Origin: Akkermansiaceae bacterium
GTDB lineage: Bacteria; Verrucomicrobiota; Verrucomicrobiia; Verrucomicrobiales; DEV007
Direction: 5' to 3'
Length of the DNA stretch: 64,000 nt
NCBI GenBank assembly: GCA_024233085.1
Contig: JACKQC010000015.1
Span: 83,977 to 147,976 of the forward strand
Shown here: positions 8,495 to 16,339 of the stretch, piece by piece
Numbering within the stretch: position 1 is the first letter of the stretch
How the letters are laid out: the number at the start of each line of letters is the position of its first letter
Notes under the pieces: model-generated
Database searches by the model: none
The model's input: only the letters and a program-made list of their open reading frames with translations
What the model was told of the DNA's origin: nothing
Translations under genes and position numbers: made by a program

Positions 8495-9568
8495 TCACTC
8501 CGCCGCGTCCGCCATACGCTGCGCGAGCATGGACAGCTCGGCGGCTTTGAAGATGTGCTCCTGGGTCATCGCTGTCTCGGTGCCGTTAAGGAGATCCAGG
8601 ATCATCTCGCCGAAGAAGGGGAAGCCGGTGCTGCCGTCGCAGTCGATCTCGTGTTCCTCCTCGCCATCGACCCAGAAGATCTTGTTGGCGGGTTCCTGGC
8701 GGGCGAGGGCGATGTATTTGCGAATCTCGAGGGTGCCCTTGGTGCCGACGACAAAGACGCGGCCGTCGCCCCAGACGCGGAGGCCGTCGGGAGTGAGCCA
8801 GTCGATCCGGCAATAGCAGGAGGCGCCGGTGTTCATCGTCAGCGAGGCTTCGCCGAAGTCCTCCAGGCCGGGCTTGTCGGGCGCGGTGAAATTGGCGACT
8901 CGGGCGAAATTCACCGTGCCGTCGGTCGCGCCGGTGAAGGCGAGGAATTGCTCGAACTGGTGAGAGCCGATGTCGGTGAGGATGCCGCCGTATTTTTCTT
9001 TCTCGAAAAACCAGGCGGGCCGGGCATCCTTCGACATCCGGTGGGGGGCGAGATTGATGACCTGGAGCACGTCGCCGACGGCGCCGTCGCGGATCATTTC
9101 GGTGGCCTTCATCGAGGACTCGTTGTGAAGGCGCTCGGAGAAGTAGCACATGTAGCGCTTCCCGGTCTCGGCGACGACCTGCTTCACCTCGGCGAGCTGG
9201 TCGAGGGTGGTGAAGGGGGATTTGTCGGTGAAGTAGTGTTTCCCGGCCCGGAGCGCCATCACGCCGAGCGGCGCGCGGTCGCAAGGCACCGAGGCGGAGG
9301 CGACGCACACGGTTTCGTCGTCGGCGAGGATGGCATCGAGTGAATCGACGGCCTTTGCCCGCGGGTAGCGTCCGAGAAAGTCCTCCACTTTCTTTGGGTC
9401 GGCGTCATAGACATATTTCAGCGTGCCGCCGGCGTCGATGAGACCGTTGGTCTGGCCGAAGATGTGTCCGTGATCGAGTCCGGTGACGGAAAAGACGAAC
9501 TCGCCCGGCCCGACGACGGGCGGGAGGGTCTTCGAGGAGGGTGCGTAATCGTAGCCGGTCTTGCCCAT
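8495..9568 (-). CDS. Gfo/Idh/MocA family oxidoreductase
   Basis: The 357-residue protein starts at ATG 9568 (MGKTGYDYAPSSK). A longer frame to 9688 would overlap the divergent esterase start and adds unlikely sequence. The N-terminal NAD(P)-binding Rossmann region includes GLDHGHIFGQTNGL and YVYDADPKKVEDFLGRYP, then HYFTDKSPFTTLDQL, where the family's usual EKP becomes DKS. The C-terminal part carries GGILTDIGSHQFEQFLAFTG, typical of the substrate domain. Such enzymes oxidise or reduce sugars and cyclitols; the substrate is unknown. No signal peptide is seen, so it is cytoplasmic. Confidence 0.9.
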   Translation of the reverse strand: MGKTGYDYAPSSKTLPPVVGPGEFVFSVTGLDHGHIFGQTNGLIDAGGTLKYVYDADPKKVEDFLGRYPRAKAVDSLDAILADDETVCVASASVPCDRAPLGVMALRAGKHYFTDKSPFTTLDQLAEVKQVVAETGKRYMCYFSERLHNESSMKATEMIRDGAVGDVLQVINLAPHRMSKDARPAWFFEKEKYGGILTDIGSHQFEQFLAFTGATDGTVNFARVANFTAPDKPGLEDFGEASLTMNTGASCYCRIDWLTPDGLRVWGDGRVFVVGTKGTLEIRKYIALARQEPANKIFWVDGEEEHEIDCDGSTGFPFFGEMILDLLNGTETAMTQEHIFKAAELSMLAQRMADAAE

Positions 9569-9686
9569 GGGAAAAGGGGAGTACGGCAAAAGGTCACGGG
9601 AGGCAAGGCGGGTTTTCGCCGGGACCGCTGCCGCCCGATTTCCGCCATTGCCAAACGGACGCGACCTTGGCAACGTGGCGCCCATC

Positions 9687-10562
9687 ATGCGATTCCCCCT
9701 CTGGTCATTTCTCTCATTCGCCGTCGCGCTGGGCGCGGTCCAGGCGCAGGACGATTACAAGCCCGGTCCCGACGCGGAGCGGAAAGAAGGCGTGCCACAG
9801 GGCACGGTGACCCAGTCGAAATGGACCAGCAAGATTTTCGACGGCACCGAGCGCGACCTGTGGGTCTATGTGCCGGCGCAGTATGACGGCTCGAAACCGG
9901 CCTGCGTGATGGTGTTTTTCGACGGCGGCGGCTTCGTCGCCGAAAAGGGCGCCTTCCGTGTGCCCATCGTGTTCGACAATCTGATCCATGCCGGCGAGAT
10001 GCCGGTGACGATCGGGATTTTTGTCAATCCGGGCGTGGTGCCGCCGGCGAAGGAGGGCCAGGAAGGGCGGAAGAACCGCAGCTTCGAGTACGACACCCTG
10101 AGCGACCAGAACGCGCGTTTCCTGCTCGAGGAGATCCTTCCCGAGGTCGGGAAAAACCACAAGCTCACCGAAAACCCGGACGGCCGCGCGGTGTGCGGGA
10201 ACAGCTCGGGCGGCATCGCGGCCTTCACGGTGGCCTGGGAACGGCCCGACGCCTTTCGCAAGGTGGTCAGCCACATCGGCAGCTTCACGAACATCCGCGG
10301 CGGCCACGTCTATCCGGCCCTGATCCGCAAGACGGACCCGAAACCGCTCCGCGTGTTCCTCCAGGACGGCGAAAACGATCTCGACAATCTCCACGGCAAC
10401 TGGCCGCTGGCGAACCGGCAGATGGACGCCGCGCTGACCTTCGCGAAATACGACCACAAGCTCGTGGTCGGCACCGGCGGCCACAGCGGGCGCCACGGCG
10501 GGGCGATCTTTCCCGACACGCTGCGCTGGCTCTGGCGGGATTGGAAGACGATCACTCCGTGA
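9687..10562 (+). CDS. Secreted esterase of the enterochelin-esterase/D type
   Basis: The 291-residue protein begins at ATG 9687 with a signal peptide (MRFPLWSFLSFAVALGAVQAQ). The esterase core shows VYVPAQYDGSKPACVMVFFDGGGF, the nucleophile elbow VCGNSSGGIAAF and a C-terminal catalytic His in GTGGHSGRHGG. This matches the putative esterase family (PF00756) of enterochelin esterase and feruloyl esterase D type, which PVC bacteria secrete in many paralogues. It is divergent from the Gfo/Idh gene, with 118 bp between starts. Confidence 0.88.
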   Translation: MRFPLWSFLSFAVALGAVQAQDDYKPGPDAERKEGVPQGTVTQSKWTSKIFDGTERDLWVYVPAQYDGSKPACVMVFFDGGGFVAEKGAFRVPIVFDNLIHAGEMPVTIGIFVNPGVVPPAKEGQEGRKNRSFEYDTLSDQNARFLLEEILPEVGKNHKLTENPDGRAVCGNSSGGIAAFTVAWERPDAFRKVVSHIGSFTNIRGGHVYPALIRKTDPKPLRVFLQDGENDLDNLHGNWPLANRQMDAALTFAKYDHKLVVGTGGHSGRHGGAIFPDTLRWLWRDWKTITP

Positions 10563-10567
10563 TTGAG

Positions 10568-10672
10568 TTTTCAGGGTTCAGTCTTCAGTTTTCAGTTGGC
10601 CTGAAATCGAACGCTGTCCCTGAAGACGTCCTGCGGAGGACCTCTGAAAACTGAATTCTGAAAACTGAAAAC
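10568..10672. repeat. Inverted-repeat element (family C, 'ACTGAAAACTGAA' type)
   Basis: Two arms of about 28 bp rich in TTCAGTTTTCAG and its complement CTGAAAACTGAA flank a GC-rich core that itself holds the hairpin GTCCT-gcgg-AGGAC (10628-10641). It occupies almost all of the space between the esterase stop and the SMP-30 gene, so it may act as a bidirectional terminator or simply be a mobile intergenic repeat. Confidence 0.75.
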
Positions 10673-10683
10673 TTCCCCCGCCC

Positions 10684-11604
10684 ATGAAATCGTTCGCCCT
10701 TGTTCCAATTCTGTCCGCGGTCCTGTTCGCTCCCCTCGCTGAGGGACAGGACATGCCGCTCTCCCAGGTCCTGATCGAGGGGGAAGACTGGCGGGTCGTC
10801 AGCGAGGGGCACGGATTCACCGATGGGCTGTGCGCCGACGCGGAGGGGAACGTGTATTTTTCCGACGTCAAAAGCGGCACCGCGATCTACAAAGTGGACG
10901 CGGCGGGCCAGGTCGGCGAGTTCGTCAAGGACGCCGCCGGGATCAGCGGGCTGAAGTGGGGGCCAGATGGTCGGATCTACGCCTGTGTGGCGCGGGGACG
11001 GATCGTGGTGGCCTTCGACAAGGACGGCAAGATGACCGAGCTGGCGAAGGAGGTGCAGCCCAACGACCTCGTCGTCACCCACGACGGGAACCTGTATTTC
11101 ACCATGACCGGCGCGAAGGAAATCCGGCGCATCGATCCGGAGGGGAAGATGACGGTGGTGAACGCGGGAACGGTCACGAAGCCGAACGGAATCACGCTTT
11201 CCCCCGACCAGGGCACGCTGGCGGTGTCCGATCATGGCGGGAAACACGTCTGGGCTTTCCGCATCGAGGCCGACGGCACCCTGGCGCATCCGGAGGGCTA
11301 CATGACGATGCGCACGCCGGTGGCCGATCCCGAGATCGCGAAGGGCGACGGCATGACGACCGACGCTTACGGCCGCTGGTATGTGACCACGGCGATGGGG
11401 CTGCAAATGTTCGACCCGACGGGCCGCATGGGCGGCGTGATCGCCAAGCCGCAGGACGCCAACCTGGTGAGCTGCTGCTTCGGCGGGCCGAATCTCGAGT
11501 ATCTCTACGCCGCCTGCGGGGACAAAGTCTATCGCCGCAAGACGAAGAGCCACGGCATCCTCTCCTTCCAACCGCCGCGGAAGGCGGAAGCGATGCCGAA
11601 GTGA
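10684..11604 (+). CDS. SMP-30/gluconolactonase-like exported protein
   Basis: The 306-residue protein has a signal peptide (MKSFALVPILSAVLFAPLAEGQ) and a six-bladed beta-propeller of the SMP-30/gluconolactonase/LRE family: GFTDGLCADAEGNVYFSDVKSG, SGLKWGPDGRIYACVARG, KPNGITLSPDQGTLAVSDHGG and the C-terminal NLVSCCFGGPNLEYLYAACGD. The family hydrolyses sugar lactones using a divalent metal ion; the exported PVC members have no assigned substrate. It follows the esterase on the same strand, separated by the family C repeat. Confidence 0.9.
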   Translation: MKSFALVPILSAVLFAPLAEGQDMPLSQVLIEGEDWRVVSEGHGFTDGLCADAEGNVYFSDVKSGTAIYKVDAAGQVGEFVKDAAGISGLKWGPDGRIYACVARGRIVVAFDKDGKMTELAKEVQPNDLVVTHDGNLYFTMTGAKEIRRIDPEGKMTVVNAGTVTKPNGITLSPDQGTLAVSDHGGKHVWAFRIEADGTLAHPEGYMTMRTPVADPEIAKGDGMTTDAYGRWYVTTAMGLQMFDPTGRMGGVIAKPQDANLVSCCFGGPNLEYLYAACGDKVYRRKTKSHGILSFQPPRKAEAMPK

Positions 11605-11609
11605 CCTCC

Positions 11610-11819
11610 GTGGCATGGGCATCCTGCCCATGATTTCGCGGGGCAAGCACGCGACGGCGAAGGCGGGTTGTTTCGCGAAATCGGTGAACGGCCAGGGCGA
11701 GAAAGCCGCGAAACGTCGATTTCGAAGGCGGAAAGTGGTTGTTGGAAAGGGACGGCGCTCGCCGGAAGGTGAATTCGGGCACCGTCCCTCGCGATTCATG
11801 GGCAGGATGCCCATCCCAC
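11610..11819. repeat. Inverted-repeat element (family B), long copy
   Basis: About 210 bp bounded by imperfect terminal inverted repeats: left GTGGCATGGGCATCCTGCCC and on into ATGATTTCGCG; right, read on the minus strand, GTGGGATGGGCATCCTGCCC and on into ATGAATCGCG. Because of the symmetry both strands would translate to a similar MGILPM peptide. The interior codes for nothing recognisable. Related to the element at 5672. Confidence 0.8.
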
Positions 11820-11871
11820 GGCCGGCTAAAAAACTGGCCATCCTCCCGGCGGTTGTGGCAGAGTCCCGGTC

Positions 11872-13161
11872 ATGAGCGAACCCAGCCCCTCCGCGTCCGC
11901 CCCTTCGAAAGGCCACGGTCACCTGACCCTGTGGATCGTCGTGGGCATCGTCCTCGCGGTTGTCGCCGCGCTGGTGGCGCCGGATTTCTCCTCGGCACTC
12001 AAGCTCGGCGGCGACATTTTTCTGAATCTGCTCAAGATGATCGTCGTCCCGCTGGTGGTGACCAGCGTGATGAGCGGCATCCTCGGGCTCGGCGATGTGC
12101 GCAAGCTCGGCAAGCCCGGCGCGGCGGCGGTGGGCTACTACCTGGTGACCACCCTGCTCGCGGTCATCGTCGGCATCCTGGTGGTGAATGTCATCCAGCC
12201 CGGCGCCGGGATCGACGGGCCCGCCGAGGTCGCCAGAGCGTCGGCGGAGGAAAAAATGCACGGCCCCGCCGATCCGAACGCCCCGAAGACGATCGGCGAG
12301 CTGCTCCGATCGCTGACGATGCTGCTCTTCACCGACAACCTGCTGAAAAGCGCCGCCGAGGTGCAGTTGCTGCCGCTGATCGTCTTCGCGATCCTTTTCG
12401 CCGGGATTCTCACCATTCGCGGGCAAAAATCCGGCGCCCTGGTCGATGTCATCCGGCAGGTCAACGACGCGCTGATGGACTTCGTGCTGCTGCTGATGAA
12501 ACTCGCGCCGGTGGGCATCTTCTGCCTCGTGGCCGCGCGATTCGGGCAGGCGAACGCGAGCGGGCATCTGGCGGACGAGCTGAGGGCGATCGGGAAATAC
12601 ATGGCCTCCGTGCTGATCGGCCTCGGCATTCACGGGCTCGTCACCCTGCCGCTGATCCTGTGGCTGTTCACGAAGCGCAATCCCTATCGCTTCATCGGCC
12701 AGATGTCGAAGGCGCTGCTGACGGCGTTTTCCACCGCCAGCTCGTCCGCGACCCTGCCGGTCACGATCGAGAGCGCCATCGACGAGGCCAAAGTCTCGCC
12801 CAAGTCGGTCGAATTCGTCACCCCGCTCGGCGCGACGATCAACATGGACGGCACCGCGCTCTACGAGGCCGTGGCCGCGCTCTTCATCGCGCAGGCCTTC
12901 GGCATTCACCTCGATCTGACGGGCCAGATTGTCGTCGCCATCACCGCGACGCTGGCCGCGATCGGCGCGGCCGGCATTCCCGAGGCGGGGCTGGTGACGA
13001 TGATCATTGTCCTCAACGCCGCCAAGCTGCCGCCCGAGGGCATGATGCTGATCCTGTCGGTCGACTGGCTGCTGGACCGCTTTCGCACGACGATCAATGT
13101 CTTCGGCGACTCGGTGGGCGCGGCGGTCGTGGAACGGACGCTGCCGGCCGCCGGCGACTGA
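11872..13161 (+). CDS. Dicarboxylate/amino acid:cation symporter (DAACS)
   Basis: The 429-residue inner-membrane transporter of the SDF family (GltP/DctA type) has about eight hydrophobic segments beginning at residue 17. The two re-entrant-loop signatures are present: AFSTASSSATLPVTIESA (HP1 serine-rich loop) and TPLGATINMDGTALYEA with the NMDGT motif of TM7. It would import C4-dicarboxylates or acidic amino acids with Na+ or H+. An insertion at about residues 110-145 (AEEKMHGPADPNAPKTIG) is a variable loop in this family. It precedes the Fe-S assembly genes but need not be co-transcribed with them. Confidence 0.93.
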   Translation: MSEPSPSASAPSKGHGHLTLWIVVGIVLAVVAALVAPDFSSALKLGGDIFLNLLKMIVVPLVVTSVMSGILGLGDVRKLGKPGAAAVGYYLVTTLLAVIVGILVVNVIQPGAGIDGPAEVARASAEEKMHGPADPNAPKTIGELLRSLTMLLFTDNLLKSAAEVQLLPLIVFAILFAGILTIRGQKSGALVDVIRQVNDALMDFVLLLMKLAPVGIFCLVAARFGQANASGHLADELRAIGKYMASVLIGLGIHGLVTLPLILWLFTKRNPYRFIGQMSKALLTAFSTASSSATLPVTIESAIDEAKVSPKSVEFVTPLGATINMDGTALYEAVAALFIAQAFGIHLDLTGQIVVAITATLAAIGAAGIPEAGLVTMIIVLNAAKLPPEGMMLILSVDWLLDRFRTTINVFGDSVGAAVVERTLPAAGD

Positions 13162-13219
13162 ATCGCGAATTGGCCGCTTCCCCTTGATGTGCCGACCAGC
13201 CGGGCGATAGTGACCGGCA

Positions 13220-13798
13220 ATGAGTCAGGCCTTGGTGAATGAAACGGAAACGCCCGAGTTGTCGCCCGAAACGACGATGGGCGACGTGATGCGCGCCTTT
13301 CCCGGCGCCCGGCGCGCGCTGTTTGCCCGCTACCACATCGGCGGATGTTCGAGCTGCGGATTTGGCGACAGCGAGACGCTCGCCGAAGTCTGCCGGCGCA
13401 ACGACGACCCGCCCATCGCCGAGGTGATCGCGCACATCCACCGAAGCCACGAGGAGGACCGCAAATTCCTCATCGAGCCGGCCGATCTCGCCCACGCCCT
13501 CGCGGGCGCCGAAAAGCCGCGCCTGCTCGACGCGCGGACGCGCGAGGAATTCGACGCCGTGAAACTGCCGGAGGCCGAGCTTTTCGGGCAGGAAACGATC
13601 CAGCGGATCTTCGGCGCCTGGCCGAAGGACACGGCGATCGTGATTTACGACCACACCGGCGACCGTTGCCTCGACGCGGCGGCTTACTTGGCCGGACATG
13701 GCTTCAAAAACACCCGCGCCCTCCGCGGCGGGATCGACGCCTACGCCGCCGAGGTCGACTCGAGTCTTCCCCGCTACCGCCTCGAATTCGAAGACTGA
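13220..13798 (+). CDS. Fusion of CxxC redox-disulfide (DUF1858-like) domain and degenerate rhodanese
   Basis: The 192-residue cytoplasmic protein has two parts. Residues 18-75 resemble the DUF1858/ScdA N-terminal domain with C43-S-S-C46 in HIGGCSSCGFGDSETL. Residues 85-185 are rhodanese-like (RLLDARTREEF, RALRGGIDAYAAEV). In the active-site loop, IYDHTGDRCLDAA, the usual catalytic Cys is Asp144, while Cys150 sits six residues later, so ordinary sulfurtransferase activity is doubtful. It lies directly ahead of the IscU/NifU-like and SufT genes, suggesting a role in Fe-S cluster or sulfur handling. Confidence 0.8.
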   Translation: MSQALVNETETPELSPETTMGDVMRAFPGARRALFARYHIGGCSSCGFGDSETLAEVCRRNDDPPIAEVIAHIHRSHEEDRKFLIEPADLAHALAGAEKPRLLDARTREEFDAVKLPEAELFGQETIQRIFGAWPKDTAIVIYDHTGDRCLDAAAYLAGHGFKNTRALRGGIDAYAAEVDSSLPRYRLEFED

Positions 13799-13837
13799 AA
13801 AAATCGGTCGAAAAAATCCTGTCAATCCTGTCCAAAA

Positions 13838-14365
13838 ATGCCGCCCGAGACCCCTAACGAAGACCTCGAGGATCGCATCCGCGACGCCATCGCCAACCCG
13901 AAGAACATGGGCGAGATGACGGACGCCGACGCCGTCGGCACGGTCGGCAGCTCGAACTGCGGCGACATGGTGCGAATGTGGCTGAAATTCAAGGAAAAGG
14001 ACGGGCGAAAAATCATCGACCGCGCGTCGTTTCAGAGTTTCGGCTGCCAGACGGCCATCGCCGTGGCCAGCGTGGCGACCGAGTTGCTGGCCGGCAAATC
14101 CGTCGAAGAGGCGCTCGCGCTGGAAGCCAGCGATTTGTCCAAACCGCTGGGCGCGCTGCCGCCGATGAAAATCCACTGCGGCCAGATGGTCGAAGGCGCG
14201 CTGCGCCAGGCGCTCGAGGCCGACCGGACCGGCGAAAAAGGTCCCGAAACCGCCCCGACTCAACAGGGTACGGTCGATGACTCAACCCTGTTGGGTCGCC
14301 TCTCGAATCCGAATCCCGACGCGCCGAAAGGCGGCAAGCTCAAAATCGTCAAACTCGACTCCTGA
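13838..14365 (+). CDS. IscU/NifU-like Fe-S cluster scaffold
   Basis: The 175-residue protein has the U-type scaffold signatures: VGSSNCGDMVRMWLKF (Cys41), FQSFGCQTAIAVAS (Cys70) and KIHCGQMVEGALRQAL (Cys114). These three cysteines are the cluster ligands of IscU/NifU/SufU proteins, which assemble [2Fe-2S] clusters and pass them on. The C-terminal tail beyond residue 135 is atypical: residues 140-154 (TQQGTVDDSTLLG) are encoded by an in-frame REP-like element. It lies between the rhodanese fusion and sufT with short gaps (39 and 15 bp), so the three form an operon. Confidence 0.9.
   Translation: MPPETPNEDLEDRIRDAIANPKNMGEMTDADAVGTVGSSNCGDMVRMWLKFKEKDGRKIIDRASFQSFGCQTAIAVASVATELLAGKSVEEALALEASDLSKPLGALPPMKIHCGQMVEGALRQALEADRTGEKGPETAPTQQGTVDDSTLLGRLSNPNPDAPKGGKLKIVKLDS
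14257..14298. repeat. REP-like nested palindrome, copy 3, inside coding sequence
   Basis: GACTCAACAGGGTACGGTC and GACTCAACCCTGTTGGGTC face each other inside the IscU/NifU-like gene. The frame stays open through the element, adding about 14 residues to the C-terminal tail after the last cluster-ligand Cys. Confidence 0.88.
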
Positions 14366-14380
14366 ACCGATCCTTTTTTC

Positions 14381-14935
14381 ATGAAAACCCACCAAGAACT
14401 CGACCTGACCCGCGAGGTGGAAGCGATCCAGATTCCCAGCGGAAACCTGATCTCGCTGCCCGCCGGCACGAAGGTGATGATCACGCAGGCGCTCGGCGGC
14501 ACCTACACCATCGCGACCCAGGCGGGCCTGGCGCGCATTTCGAAGGACAACGCCGACGCCCTCGGCATCGATCTGGAGGGCGAGCGAAACAAGAAATCCG
14601 CCGCCCAGGAGGCGCTGGAGGCGGGCGACCTCGAAAAGGCCGTCTGGGAACAGCTCAAGATGGTTTACGACCCGGAAATCCCCGTCAACATCGTCGATCT
14701 GGGCCTGGTCTACGATTGCCGGGTGCTGGAGGAGGACGGCGCGCAAAACGTGGAGGTGAAAATGACGCTCACCGCGCCCGGGTGCGGAATGGGGCCGACG
14801 ATCGCGGCCGACGCGCAGTCGAAGATCATGAGCCTGGAAGGCGTCAGCCACGCCCGGGTCGATCTGGTCTGGGACCCACCGTGGAATCAGGGGATGATTT
14901 CCGAGGAGGGGCGCATGAAGCTGGGGATGGTGTGA
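14381..14935 (+). CDS. sufT: SufT, Fe-S cluster assembly/maturation factor (DUF59)
   Basis: The 184-residue protein matches the long SufT form: an N-terminal domain of about 80 residues (ALGGTYTIATQAGLARISKDNADALG) followed by a MIP18/DUF59 domain with DPEIPVNIVDLGLVY and the conserved Cys in LTAPGCGMGPTIAAD. It ends with the family's VWDPPWNQGMISEEGRMKLG motif. SufT helps mature or transfer Fe-S clusters and normally neighbours suf genes. Here its partners are the IscU/NifU-like scaffold and the CxxC-rhodanese fusion; the remaining suf genes are not in the window. Confidence 0.93.
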   Translation: MKTHQELDLTREVEAIQIPSGNLISLPAGTKVMITQALGGTYTIATQAGLARISKDNADALGIDLEGERNKKSAAQEALEAGDLEKAVWEQLKMVYDPEIPVNIVDLGLVYDCRVLEEDGAQNVEVKMTLTAPGCGMGPTIAADAQSKIMSLEGVSHARVDLVWDPPWNQGMISEEGRMKLGMV

Positions 14936-14984
14936 ACCGAGCGGAAGCGGCGCGAATTTCGGCTTTGAAAGGGGGAAATGGGAA

Positions 14985-15096
14985 AAGTCGCAAAAAGCGA
15001 TATTATGAGTTATTATTTTAACAATTTCTGTTAATTTCTTGAATTTCTATAAAATGAATGGATACTGGACCTTAGAAACACGATCCCGTTCCATTC
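14985..15096 (+). promoter_or_regulatory. AT-rich leader/promoter of the glycosyltransferase gene
   Basis: This is one of the most AT-rich stretches in the window. A TATAAA (15048-15053) could be a -10 box; no well-spaced -35 is obvious (TTAACA at 15018 is 24 bp away). An 8-bp perfect inverted repeat, TGAATGGA (15055-15062) and TCCATTCA (15090-15097), ends at the first base of the start codon and could form a hairpin in the mRNA leader. Confidence 0.45.
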
Positions 15097-16323
15097 ATGC
15101 ATTGTTTGTGGCTCACTCGAAAGTATCCCCGTCCGGCGAACAGCGGTGAATTGATTTACTCGGAGGGCCTGGTTTCGGCGTTTGCCGAAGCCGGCGCGGA
15201 GGTGGTGGCGGTCGCCCACGACAACGACGAGCATCCCGTCGCCAATCGGCCGGCCGAGGAGGAATATGTCGATCGGGATCGCGTGCGCTGGGTGCTGGGC
15301 GAGCCGAGACTGGGCGGGCGGCTGATGAGCCTTTTCACCCGGTTGCCAAGCGATTCCTATCGCCTGATGAAGGGCGGGCCGAAGGACGATCTGGAGCGCT
15401 TGCTGGCGGACCGCGAATGGGACGTGGTGGTGGCCGATCACGCGGCGCTGGGATGGGCGCTGCCGCAGCTCAAGGCGGCCCGGCGCGAGGGGAGGTTTTC
15501 GCGGCTGGTATACGTGTCGCACAATCACGAGGCGAAGATCCGCCGGGAAATCGCGGCCAATTCGTTCTCATCGCTCCCGAAGCGGATCGCCGCGCAGTGG
15601 GACGCGGAGAAATACGCGTGGCAGGAGAACGCGCTGTGCGCCGAGGCGGATCTGATCACGGCGATCACCGAGACGGAGCTGGCGGTGTATCGGGAGCAGT
15701 TTCCGGATCGCGAATACCTGTGTCTGACGCCGGGATATCGGGGACATCGGGATCCGGACCGCCAAATCACGGAGGAGACGCCGCGGCGGGTGCTGATGTG
15801 CGGATCGTTCGAGTGGATCGCGAAGCGGATCAATCTGGAGCGGTTTCTCGAGAACTCGGCGAAGACTTTCGCCGACATGGGGGTGGAGATGCAGATCGTG
15901 GGCAAGGCCGACGAGTCATTCCGGCGCGAAATGAAGGAGCGGTTTCCGGCCGTCGAGTTCACGGGCCGGGTGCCGGACGTGACGCCCTACCTGAAAGAGG
16001 CGAGATTCGGCCTCATCGTGGAGGAGTTTGGCGGAGGCTTCAAACTCAAGGCTCTGGAATACGTCTTCCACCGGCTGCCGCTGGCCGGGCTGAGGCACGC
16101 GGTGGATGGCATGCCGCTGGAAAGCCCCGACGACTACCTGCTGATGAACACCCTGCCGTCGCTGGCGCGCGAGATCGCGGCGGCCATCGACGATGTCGAT
16201 CGGCTCAATCGCATGAGCCGGGTGAGCTACGAAAAGTGCGCCACGGCCTTCGAGTGGGAGGATCGCGGGCGGGCGCTGCATGACGCGGTGTCGGGGATCT
16301 TGCAATCGCCCCCCGCGCGGTGA
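15097..16323 (+). CDS. Glycosyltransferase, GT-B fold (family 1/4 type)
   Basis: The 408-residue cytoplasmic or membrane-associated protein has a GT-B layout. The N-terminal acceptor domain includes LTRKYPRPANSGELIYSEGLVSAFAEAG and VVVADHAALGWALPQL. The C-terminal nucleotide-sugar domain shows RRVLMCGSFEWIAKRINLERFL, MQIVGKADESF, VEFTGRVPDVTPYLKEARFGLI and EFGGGFKLKALEYVFHRLPLAG, which corresponds to the GT4 E-x7-E region. It probably builds a surface polysaccharide or glycolipid; donor and acceptor are unknown. The GH16 gene follows after 16 bp on the same strand. Confidence 0.85.
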   Translation: MHCLWLTRKYPRPANSGELIYSEGLVSAFAEAGAEVVAVAHDNDEHPVANRPAEEEYVDRDRVRWVLGEPRLGGRLMSLFTRLPSDSYRLMKGGPKDDLERLLADREWDVVVADHAALGWALPQLKAARREGRFSRLVYVSHNHEAKIRREIAANSFSSLPKRIAAQWDAEKYAWQENALCAEADLITAITETELAVYREQFPDREYLCLTPGYRGHRDPDRQITEETPRRVLMCGSFEWIAKRINLERFLENSAKTFADMGVEMQIVGKADESFRREMKERFPAVEFTGRVPDVTPYLKEARFGLIVEEFGGGFKLKALEYVFHRLPLAGLRHAVDGMPLESPDDYLLMNTLPSLAREIAAAIDDVDRLNRMSRVSYEKCATAFEWEDRGRALHDAVSGILQSPPAR

Positions 16324-16339
16324 AGGCTGGAGCCGTCCC

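Noticed and set aside
8058..8498. Small minus-strand gene between desaturase and Gfo/Idh genes
   Set aside because: Arg/Pro-rich sequence overlapping the REP-like element, with no motif or leader.
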